Below are positions 1 through 5,952 of a DNA stretch of 5,952 nucleotides, piece after piece. Position 1 is the stretch's first letter; each line of letters begins with the position of its first letter. The stretch covers positions 1 to 5,952 of the forward strand of contig DMYM01000014.1 of NCBI GenBank assembly GCA_003483645.1, in the 5' to 3' direction. The notes under the pieces were generated by a model. It was given only the letters and a program-made list of their open reading frames with translations. It was not told where the DNA came from and searched no databases. Origin of the DNA: Verrucomicrobiales bacterium. Its GTDB lineage: Bacteria; Verrucomicrobiota; Verrucomicrobiia; Verrucomicrobiales; Akkermansiaceae. The position numbers were made by a program, and so were the translations under genes.

Positions 1-1
1 C

Positions 2-991
2 ACCAAGCCCTTCACGACCGCGGAGCTTCGTCTCAGGATTCGCAACCTTCTCGACAGGCAGAAGTACCAGCGGGAACTGGGCATCATCAACCAGGAGTTG
101 CGAGTGGCCGTGGAAGAGCGCGATGTTGCCCTGGATGAGATCAAGGAGAACGAAGCCCGGCTGCTCCAGGCGGAAACCCTGTCCTCGCTCGGTCGCATGA
201 GCGCGGGGATCGTGCACGAGGTCAACAATCCGATGAATTATGTCAAGACTGCCCTGCATGCCCTGCGGATGTACGCCGAGGATGTGGCCGAAGACGACCG
301 GGCTGACTTTGAGGAGACCGTCGCGGATGCCGAGGAGGGCGTGAGCCGGGTGATCCGGATTGTGAGCGACCTGCGCTCCTTCACCAAGGGCGAGATTGCC
401 ATGAAGGAGGAAGTGGTCGTCAGGGAAGCAGTCGAGAACGCACGACGGCTTTTGGCCGACGAACTGCAGGGCATTGAGTTTAACGTGGATGTGTCGGAGG
501 ACCACAGGGTCAGCGGCAACGGCAATCAGCTCTGCCAGGTCCTGGTCAACATCATCCAGAATTCCGCCCAGGCCCTGGAGGGGGCGAGGGAGCGAGGGGT
601 CCATCCACAGATCGAGGTCTCCTCCGAACGGGAAGGGGAGCAATACGTTTGTATCCGGGTGCGGGACAACGGGCCGGGAATCGACCCCGAGGACCTTGAC
701 CACATTTTCGATCCCTTCTTTACGAAGCGGGATGTTGGCGAGGGAATGGGCCTGGGCCTGAGCATCTGTCACCGGATCCTTGAAACGCACGATGGGAGGA
801 TTGAGGTCGAAAGTGATCCCGGGCACTTCACCGTATTCAGCGTCATGGTTCCACAGCCCTGGCAGGGGGAAGCAGACTCCGGATGCGAAACGGACAGCGA
901 AGATCCGGAATCGGGCCCAGAGCAGGGTCCCGCGCCCCGGCGCGAGTCCCGCTCCGACACTGTTGAACTTGAAGAAGCTTGGAAGAAATGA
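2..991 (+). CDS. Hybrid receiver/sensor histidine kinase, C-terminal part (5' end outside window)
   Basis: This frame is open from the left edge, so the gene starts upstream; the TTG at 98 lies mid-helix and is not a credible start. In the 329 visible residues, the first four (TKPF) are the end of a receiver domain, with its conserved Lys-Pro. Residues about 5-60 form a charged helical linker, probably a coiled coil. The HisKA H-box follows with phospho-acceptor His72 (motif HEVNNP), then the HATPase: N-box around Asn183-Asn187, G1 DNGPG at 222-226, F-box FDPFF at 236-240 and G2 GMGLGLS at 248-254. All catalytic boxes look intact, so it should autophosphorylate; with no membrane segment visible it is probably cytoplasmic. 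The HATPase ends near residue 288 and is followed by an unusual acidic, Pro/Gly-rich tail of about 40 residues. The stop overlaps the next start (ATGA), so the two are probably cotranscribed. The signal sensed is unknown. Confidence 0.93.
   Translation, partial: TKPFTTAELRLRIRNLLDRQKYQRELGIINQELRVAVEERDVALDEIKENEARLLQAETLSSLGRMSAGIVHEVNNPMNYVKTALHALRMYAEDVAEDDRADFEETVADAEEGVSRVIRIVSDLRSFTKGEIAMKEEVVVREAVENARRLLADELQGIEFNVDVSEDHRVSGNGNQLCQVLVNIIQNSAQALEGARERGVHPQIEVSSEREGEQYVCIRVRDNGPGIDPEDLDHIFDPFFTKRDVGEGMGLGLSICHRILETHDGRIEVESDPGHFTVFSVMVPQPWQGEADSGCETDSEDPESGPEQGPAPRRESRSDTVELEEAWKK
981..991 (+). promoter_or_regulatory. ATGA stop/start overlap with weak ribosome binding site
   Basis: The ATG at 988-990 of the response regulator shares bases with the TGA at 989-991 of the kinase. 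Just upstream is GGAAG at 981-985, spaced rather close to the ATG. The overlap suggests translational coupling, giving related amounts of the two proteins. A TTG at 979 is in frame but is less attractive than the ATG. Confidence 0.6.
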
Positions 992-2181
992 GCCTGCAAA
1001 CGCCAGATTACCGGCAACACCTTGTTCTTTTCGTTGATGATGAGCAACGAACCCGCAAGTACTTCGCCAAGCTCTTCGGCAAGACCTTCCGCATTGTTCT
1101 TGCCGAAGACGGCGTAGCGGGCCTGGAACGATTTCGCGAATACCAGGACGAGATTGGCGTGGTGGTGACCGACCAGCGGATGCCGAATGAAACCGGAAGC
1201 GAGTTCCTTGAAAAGGTCGCCCTTCTCAAGCCTGGGGTGGTGCGCATCCTTTCCACGGCCTACGCGGACATTGATGCCGCGGTCTCTTCTGTCAACAAGG
1301 GCGGGATTTACCGTTATGTCACCAAGCCCTGGGAGGTTCCCGAACTGGAGGTCACTCTCAAGCGGGCCATGGAGCTCTACATGGTGCGTCTCGAGCGCGA
1401 GGAACTGGTGCGCCAGAAGATGATGAGCGTGGATATGCTGGCGGCCTCTGACCGCATCGTATCCCTCGCGGCCCTGGCCATCTTTCGTGATGCCGGAATC
1501 CGCCACGTTGGAGAGGCCCTCAGGGCGATCGTCCGCCTCTCGGAAGAGCCCCACGAGAAGCCGGTGCCCGAGTCGATCGGATCCGAGGGGCTCTCGTGGC
1601 GCGAGCTCTATCGGCGGCACCTGTCATTCCTCGGGGCGGTCAATACGTCTCTGCCATCCGACCTCACCAGCCCCGCCGGCCTGGACTTTGACAGCCGCTG
1701 CACGGTGGGCGAGGCCCTGAAGCCCGTGGTGGCGGGAAGTCCCGCCCTGGAGTGGGGCGAGGCGCGGGCTAATCCGCCCGATTGGCCGGGGCCCCTGAGC
1801 GATCTTCAGGGTGTAATCGGCCCGTTCATTAATGCCGTGGTTAAAGCGGTGGAGGGAGAAGGCGTGGTTCGTCTGGAGGAGTGCCTGTCGGGCCTTGAGC
1901 TGATCTTTCCGGGGCGCCCGGTGCGTTCCGTGCTCGCGCCCGCCATGAGCGCCAGTGCAGAGGAGCCCTCCAGGCGAGCCCTCGACCTTATAGGAGCCTG
2001 CATGCGCATCACTCATCATGGGGGAGTGATCGACTTTCTGCCCGAACCGAACCGGACCGAAGCGCGGTTGCGGATCGGATTCGACGTGTCGCGGATTGAA
2101 CGGGTGCCCGATGATCCGTTTGAGGAACTGGCAGCCGACCTGGTGGGCAACGAACTCTTCTGGTCGCGCTTCGTCGAGTAG
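988..2181 (+). CDS. Response regulator with degenerate histidine-kinase-like C-terminal half
   Basis: The protein has 397 residues from the ATG at 988; this start was chosen for the ATGA overlap with the kinase gene. Residues about 10-125 are a complete receiver domain: acidic pocket Asp17/Asp18, phospho-acceptor Asp62 (VVVTDQRMP), Thr90 and Lys113 (VTKPW). The type resembles receivers of RpfG-like regulators, but no HD-GYP, GGDEF, sigma-54 or DNA-binding output domain follows. After a helix (about 120-150), residues 156-183 read like a HisKA H-box (DRIVSLAALA, then RHVGEALRAI with His173). Residues about 240-292 and 330-368 resemble the N-box region and last strands of a HATPase (GGVIDFLPEP, then LRIGFDV), but no DxGxG or GxGLGL motif is present, so ATP binding is unlikely. 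The frame is intact, so it is not an obvious pseudogene. It probably receives phosphate from, or docks onto, the adjacent kinase. Receiver assignment is firm; the pseudokinase reading is inference from pattern. Confidence 0.88.
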   Translation: MSLQTPDYRQHLVLFVDDEQRTRKYFAKLFGKTFRIVLAEDGVAGLERFREYQDEIGVVVTDQRMPNETGSEFLEKVALLKPGVVRILSTAYADIDAAVSSVNKGGIYRYVTKPWEVPELEVTLKRAMELYMVRLEREELVRQKMMSVDMLAASDRIVSLAALAIFRDAGIRHVGEALRAIVRLSEEPHEKPVPESIGSEGLSWRELYRRHLSFLGAVNTSLPSDLTSPAGLDFDSRCTVGEALKPVVAGSPALEWGEARANPPDWPGPLSDLQGVIGPFINAVVKAVEGEGVVRLEECLSGLELIFPGRPVRSVLAPAMSASAEEPSRRALDLIGACMRITHHGGVIDFLPEPNRTEARLRIGFDVSRIERVPDDPFEELAADLVGNELFWSRFVE

Positions 2182-2226
2182 CGGGACAACCAGGAACCCC
2201 AATGATCTCATTCAACCTCCATCGAA

Positions 2227-2601
2227 ATGATTAAGCTTGTTTACTGTGTCCATCGGAAGGCCGGGATGCCCCCGGAAGAATTCTATCGCTACTGGAAGGA
2301 CAATCACGGGCCACTGGTGCATAGCTTTGCGGAGGCCCTGAAGGCGCAGCGATACGTCCAGAGCCACCTCCTGGAGTCACCCCTCAACGAGATTGCACAA
2401 GGGGGACGGGGCGCCTCCGGATCTTTCGATGGGATTACCGAGATCTGGTGGAATTCTCATGAGGAACTGGTGGGGGCCATGCAGACCCCGGAAGGGGTTA
2501 CGGCCCACGAGAAACTCATTGAGGATGAGGCCACGTTCTGCGATCTCTCCCGGTCTTCGATATTCCTCACCGAGGAACACACTATCTTCGATTCCCAATA
2601 A
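2227..2601 (+). CDS. EthD domain-containing protein
   Basis: This small protein of 124 residues has the hallmark of the EthD family (dimeric alpha-beta barrel): strand IKLVYCVHR at 2-10, then PPEEFYRYWKDNHGPLV at 15-31, whose YWKDNHGPL is the typical signature. The second half (GITEIWWNSHEELVGAM, 69-85) fits the repeated strand-helix of the fold. Family members were first linked to ethyl tert-butyl ether degradation, and related folds bind or rearrange small hydrophobic or aromatic molecules; the actual substrate here cannot be told. There is no signal peptide, so it is probably cytoplasmic. The ATG is bounded by an in-frame TGA at 2203-2205, and no Shine-Dalgarno is visible. It follows the regulator by 45 bases and precedes the FadL gene by 27, which suggests cotranscription, at least with FadL. 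Confidence 0.85.
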   Translation: MIKLVYCVHRKAGMPPEEFYRYWKDNHGPLVHSFAEALKAQRYVQSHLLESPLNEIAQGGRGASGSFDGITEIWWNSHEELVGAMQTPEGVTAHEKLIEDEATFCDLSRSSIFLTEEHTIFDSQ

Positions 2602-2628
2602 GATCAATCCAAGCTCATACCCCTCGAC

Positions 2629-3858
2629 ATGAACCTCCCTAGAAATCAGAACCTCCGGACTCCCGCAGGCGTGCTGGCAGCGATCCTGCTGCTATCTGCT
2701 CAACCCGATCTCCGGGCCAACGGCTTTTATATTCCCGTGCAGGACCCCTTTGCGACCTCGCGGGGAAATGCCTTCGTGGCAACTGCCGACCGGCCATCTG
2801 CCATTTACTATAACCCCGCCGGGCTGACCCAGTTGGACTCCCTGGCGGTCCATGCCGGCGTCTATGCCGTGAGGCTCGGAATTGAGGCGGAGACGGATCT
2901 TGATGGACTGACTCACGAGAACGACGCGGAGTTCATCCCGGTCCCTCAGCTTTATGTGGCGGCTCCACTCAACGACAGCCTGGCCGCCGGGGTTGGCCTG
3001 AATGCGCCTTTCGGATTGCGAACGGACTGGGGGGCGGCGGCGCCCTTCGGAGCGGTGGCGACCGAGACAGACCTCAAGTATGCCACCGCGTGGGGAGTTC
3101 TGGCGTATGAGCTGAGCGACAGCCTCTCGATCGGGGGCGGCATCGGGGTGACTTATGCTGAGGGGACGCTTAAACGGCTGGCGGCGCCCCAGCTTGCTCC
3201 CGGTGCCGAGTTTGAATTCGAGGGAGACGATGTAGCGGCCAACTGGATCGCCTCCCTCCTCTGGAACCCGCATCAGCAGCACTCCTTCGGCGTGACCTAT
3301 CGCGCCAAGACGGATCTCGACCTGGAGGGTTCCGGAGGAGCTCCCGCGGTAGGGCTCCCCAATGGCCGCGCGTCGCTGGATCTCGTCACTCCGGATACGC
3401 TGGTTGTCGGTTATGCCTTCCGGCCGGATGACTATTGGACCATCGAAGCCAATGTGGAATGGGTGAACTGGAATCGACTTGGCACATCAACGCTGCGGCA
3501 GGCCTTTTCTCCCGACACCCCATTGCCATTTAACTGGGAATCAAATTTCATGTATGGCATCGGGGTGACCTACGCACCCAACAGGACCTGGGCCTTCAAC
3601 GCGGGCTACATCTTCATTGAGAACAGTCAACCGGATCTTAACTTCAATCCTGCCGTTGCGGATGCCGACCGCCATTGGCTGAGCGCAGGGGTGAGCTACA
3701 CAGCGGAAGACTGGACTATCGACGTTGCCTATCAATATGCGTTCTCGGACCGGACGGTCCGGGACAGAACAGCGGCAGTGGACGCGGGCAATCTGGTGGC
3801 TGGCGACTACAGGTCGCGGTTCCACGGATTGATGCTCTCTTTCAATAGATCCTTCTAG
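2629..3858 (+). CDS. OmpP1/FadL-family outer-membrane transport protein
   Basis: The protein has 409 residues. It starts with a signal peptide: basic residues at 5 and 10, a hydrophobic core at about 14-24 and likely cleavage after Ala30 (DLRA/NGF). The mature N-terminus (NGFYIPVQDPFATSRGNAF) leads to YYNPAGLTQL at 60-69. This NPA motif lies about 32 residues into the mature chain, close to its place in the N-terminal hatch of E. coli FadL. The rest alternates short amphipathic strands and turns, as in a 14-stranded beta-barrel, and ends in an aromatic strand (LMLSFNRSF, terminal Phe409) that fits a BAM recognition signal. FadL proteins let long-chain fatty acids or other hydrophobic compounds such as aromatics through the outer membrane; the substrate here is unknown. 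Length is close to the family norm. No Shine-Dalgarno precedes the ATG. It sits 27 bases after the EthD gene. Confidence 0.93.
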   Translation: MNLPRNQNLRTPAGVLAAILLLSAQPDLRANGFYIPVQDPFATSRGNAFVATADRPSAIYYNPAGLTQLDSLAVHAGVYAVRLGIEAETDLDGLTHENDAEFIPVPQLYVAAPLNDSLAAGVGLNAPFGLRTDWGAAAPFGAVATETDLKYATAWGVLAYELSDSLSIGGGIGVTYAEGTLKRLAAPQLAPGAEFEFEGDDVAANWIASLLWNPHQQHSFGVTYRAKTDLDLEGSGGAPAVGLPNGRASLDLVTPDTLVVGYAFRPDDYWTIEANVEWVNWNRLGTSTLRQAFSPDTPLPFNWESNFMYGIGVTYAPNRTWAFNAGYIFIENSQPDLNFNPAVADADRHWLSAGVSYTAEDWTIDVAYQYAFSDRTVRDRTAAVDAGNLVAGDYRSRFHGLMLSFNRSF

Positions 3859-3931
3859 GCTCTTTCCGGCTGCGTAATCGGTTGCTCTTGCGAAAAGGAG
3901 AAAGGGCAGACATTTTTGGGCGTAACGTCCG
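3859..3931 (+). other. Intergenic leader between FadL gene and DUF1549/DUF1553 gene
   Basis: This 73-base stretch has no clear hairpin-plus-T terminator and no promoter that I can defend. It contains AAGGAG at 3895-3900, which looks like a Shine-Dalgarno but lies 31 bases before the only plausible ATG (3932), too far for direct use. An in-frame TAA at 3923-3925 prevents any earlier start for the downstream gene. Confidence 0.4.
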
Positions 3932-5952
3932 ATGCCTGTGCGAATCCCTGCGCCTGTTTTCCTTGGGATCGCGGTGCTTCTTCCAATCACCGCGCCGGGA
4001 GGGGTGTCGCCCGATGAGGCCAGCTCGCACTGGGCGTTCCAGTCCCCCGCCCAGCCGACGCTCCCCGGGAAGGGGCACCCCATCGACGAGCTGCTCGCCA
4101 TCCGCCAGGGGGAGAAAAATCTCGCGCCCGTCCCGGAGGCCTCGCGCGAAGTTCTTCTCCGCCGTGCCTGGCATGTGATCACCGGCCTGCAGCCGGATCC
4201 CGACCTTCGCGCGCGGGCCTTGGCGCAGGATGGGGGGGCGCTGCCGGCATGGAGCGCGCGAATCGTCGATGAGGCGCTGGCTTCTCCGCACTTCGGGGAA
4301 CGCTGGGCCCGCCACTGGCTCGACGTGGCGCGCTATGCGGACACCAAGGGCTACAACTTCACCGCCGGACGGCTCTTTCCCTTCGCCTTCACCTACCGGG
4401 ACTGGGTGGTGCGTTCGCTCAACGAGGATCTGCCCTATGACGAGTTCCTGCGGCGCCAGATCGCGGCCGACCTGATGGATGTCCCCGTGCGCGAACAGGC
4501 CGCCCTCGGCTTTCTCACCCTTGGCCGGCGTTACCTCAACCAGCAGGACCTTATCATCGCAGACCGGATCGATGTCACCTTCCGCAGCACAATGGGGCTT
4601 ACCATGCAGTGCGTGCGTTGCCATGATCACAAGAGTGATCCGCTCACCATGGCAGATTACTACGGAATCTACGGAGTCTTCGACAGTAGCGAGGAAGTTC
4701 CCGAGGGGGAGTTGCCGGTTATCAGCACGCCGGAGGACTCGCCCGGCTACCGCAAGTTCCGGGAGGAACTCATCAAGCGCGCCAATGCCGCCCACGACTA
4801 CGCGGCCGGGAAGATCAAGGGGTATCAACGGCCTGCTGACCCGCTTAAATTCGATCGCAAGGCAGCTCTCAACAAACTTGATCAAAGTGAGCGTGGAAAC
4901 TACCGCGGGCTTCTAGCCAAGCTCGATGAGCTGGAAGGAAAATCGGAATATGCCCCCTTGCGGGCGATGGCAGTAAGAGATCGGCCCAATCCCCGCGAAC
5001 CGGTGATCTTCAAGCGGGGGCAACAGGGAAATCGGGGCGCCAAGGTGCCGCGGGCTTTTCCGGCCTTCTTCCGGGCCGCTCCGGATCGCGCTTTTGAGAA
5101 GGGCAGCGGACGACTTGAACTGGCGCAGGAGCTGACCGGGCCGGACAATCCTCTCACCGCCCGGGTTTGTGCGAATCGGGTCTGGATGCACGTGATGGGA
5201 TCGCCCCTGGTGACCACTCCGGGAGATTTCGGGCTACAGGCGCAACGACCTCTCCATGCCGGGCTCCTTGACCATCTGGCGCTCTATCTCCAGGACCACG
5301 ATTGGTCCATCAAGGCCCTCGTGCGTCACATCATGAGCTCCCGGGCGTGGCGGCGCAGCAGTTTCGCGGACGAGAAGCTGGGCGAACATGATCCCGAGAA
5401 CCGGTACTATGCCCGCGGCAACAGGCACCGGAAGGACCTCGAATCCTGGCGCGACACCACCTTGCAGGCAAGCGGTCGACTCGACCGGAAGCTGGGCGGC
5501 CGACCGGCCAAGATTCACGAAGCGCCCTTTCCAGGACGACGCACCATCTACGGATTGATCGAACGACAGAACACGCCTTCCTTCTTCCGCATCTTCGACT
5601 TTCCTGATTCCAGCCAGCCGGTGGTAAAGAGGTCCGCCACCACTACCCCCAACCAGGCCCTCTATCTCATGAACAGCCCCTTTCTCCATGGGGAGGCGAG
5701 GACGACCGCGGCGGCCACCGCCTCTCATCAGGACGAGGAGGCCCGGATCGTGGCGCTCTATCTTCGGGTTCTCCAGCGGGTTCCCTCCCCGGGTGAGCTG
5801 ACCCGGGCCCAGCGGTTTCTCGGTAGCACGGGGCCGGGTATGCGGCAGAGCGCAGGGGCCTGGAGCTATGGCCACGGGCGGGTTCATCGCGACTCGGGGC
5901 GAGTTGATTTCAACCCACTTCCACATTTCACAGGCAAGGTCTGGCAGGGCGG
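3932..5952 (+). CDS. Secreted DUF1549-DUF1553 (PSCyt2-PSD1) protein, 3' end outside window
   Basis: An uninterrupted frame runs from the ATG at 3932 to the right edge (673 codons visible, no stop). The start is fixed by an in-frame TAA at 3923-3925. Residues 1 to about 24 look like a signal peptide (Arg4, hydrophobic core 8-20), followed by the family motif HWAFQ at about 33-37. DUF1549 covers about 49-255: RWARHWLDVARYAD, YRDWVVRSLNEDLPYDEF and the CVRCHDHK motif at 227-234, whose CxxCH could bind haem. A charged helical linker follows. DUF1553 starts near 394 (LELAQELTGPDNPLTARVCA, then NRVW) and includes SATTTPNQALYLMNSPF and a final ALYLRVLQRVPSPGEL. From Trp644 a further segment begins (PLPHFTGKVWQGG) and is cut by the window edge. 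The family is abundant in Planctomycetota and Verrucomicrobiota, usually beside DUF1501 genes and often near sulfatases or glycan-degradation genes; its biochemical role is not settled. The PSCyt1 haem domain found at the N-terminus of longer members is absent. Location is probably periplasmic. Confidence 0.95.
   Translation, partial: MPVRIPAPVFLGIAVLLPITAPGGVSPDEASSHWAFQSPAQPTLPGKGHPIDELLAIRQGEKNLAPVPEASREVLLRRAWHVITGLQPDPDLRARALAQDGGALPAWSARIVDEALASPHFGERWARHWLDVARYADTKGYNFTAGRLFPFAFTYRDWVVRSLNEDLPYDEFLRRQIAADLMDVPVREQAALGFLTLGRRYLNQQDLIIADRIDVTFRSTMGLTMQCVRCHDHKSDPLTMADYYGIYGVFDSSEEVPEGELPVISTPEDSPGYRKFREELIKRANAAHDYAAGKIKGYQRPADPLKFDRKAALNKLDQSERGNYRGLLAKLDELEGKSEYAPLRAMAVRDRPNPREPVIFKRGQQGNRGAKVPRAFPAFFRAAPDRAFEKGSGRLELAQELTGPDNPLTARVCANRVWMHVMGSPLVTTPGDFGLQAQRPLHAGLLDHLALYLQDHDWSIKALVRHIMSSRAWRRSSFADEKLGEHDPENRYYARGNRHRKDLESWRDTTLQASGRLDRKLGGRPAKIHEAPFPGRRTIYGLIERQNTPSFFRIFDFPDSSQPVVKRSATTTPNQALYLMNSPFLHGEARTTAAATASHQDEEARIVALYLRVLQRVPSPGELTRAQRFLGSTGPGMRQSAGAWSYGHGRVHRDSGRVDFNPLPHFTGKVWQG

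Noticed and set aside
931..944. GC-rich inverted repeat CGCGCC-CC-GGCGCG
   Set aside because: The loop of two bases is very small, no T-run follows and it lies inside the kinase coding region, so it is not called as a terminator or operator.
769..1620. Open frame of 283 codons on the - strand
   Set aside because: It is opposite the kinase/regulator junction, both of which have convincing conserved motifs; its sequence shows no domain pattern.
2201..2212. Inverted repeat AATGA-TC-TCATT between regulator and EthD genes
   Set aside because: A five-base AT-rich stem with a two-base loop and no T-run is too weak for a terminator; chance is enough to explain it.
3895..3900. AAGGAG as ribosome binding site of the DUF1549 gene
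   Set aside because: It is 31 bases from the ATG at 3932, and an in-frame TAA at 3923-3925 excludes a closer start in the same frame.
3842..4885. Long open frame of 347 codons on the - strand
   Set aside because: It lies opposite the DUF1549 part of a gene with clear family motifs. The predicted protein has no recognisable motif and starts inside the opposing gene, so it is a by-product of GC-rich codon use.
5234..5926. Open frame of 230 codons on the - strand
   Set aside because: It mirrors the DUF1553 coding frame, which is well supported, and has no motif of its own.
1..5952. Search for CRISPR arrays, tRNA/rRNA, insertion sequences and defence genes
   Set aside because: No regularly spaced direct repeats, transposase motifs, tRNA-like cloverleaf or rRNA signature was seen; nearly all of the window is coding on the + strand.

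Overview
The window carries five protein-coding genes, all on the + strand, tightly packed in GC-rich DNA with no RNA genes, mobile elements or repeats that I can support. The best taxonomic clue is the last gene, a DUF1549/DUF1553 (PSCyt2/PSD1) protein. That family is strongly expanded in Planctomycetota and Verrucomicrobiota, so the source is probably a marine or soil member of the PVC group. A FadL-type porin and a C-terminal aromatic outer-membrane signal show a diderm envelope. Three of the four visible internal starts have no convincing Shine-Dalgarno sequence at normal spacing, which is common in such lineages.

Region 1 (1-2181) is a signalling pair. The first gene enters from the left and keeps the end of a receiver domain, a helical linker and a complete histidine kinase core (H-box, N, G1, F and G2 boxes). 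Its stop overlaps the start of the second gene (ATGA). The second gene encodes an intact receiver domain followed by about 260 residues that look like a second histidine kinase core that has lost its ATP-binding boxes but kept a histidine at the H-box position. It is thus a receiver-pseudokinase and the most unusual item in the window.

Region 2 (2227-3858) holds a small EthD-type dimeric alpha-beta barrel protein and, 27 bases later, an OmpP1/FadL-family outer-membrane channel for hydrophobic compounds. They may form a small unit for handling a hydrophobic substrate, possibly controlled by the signalling pair upstream; this is inferred only from proximity.

Region 3 (3859-5952) has a 73-base gap and then a long reading frame that runs off the right edge without a stop (673 complete codons visible). 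It encodes a secreted DUF1549-DUF1553 protein with a CxxCH motif, lacking the N-terminal PSCyt1 cytochrome domain of longer family members. Its usual partner, a DUF1501 protein, would be expected just beyond the window.
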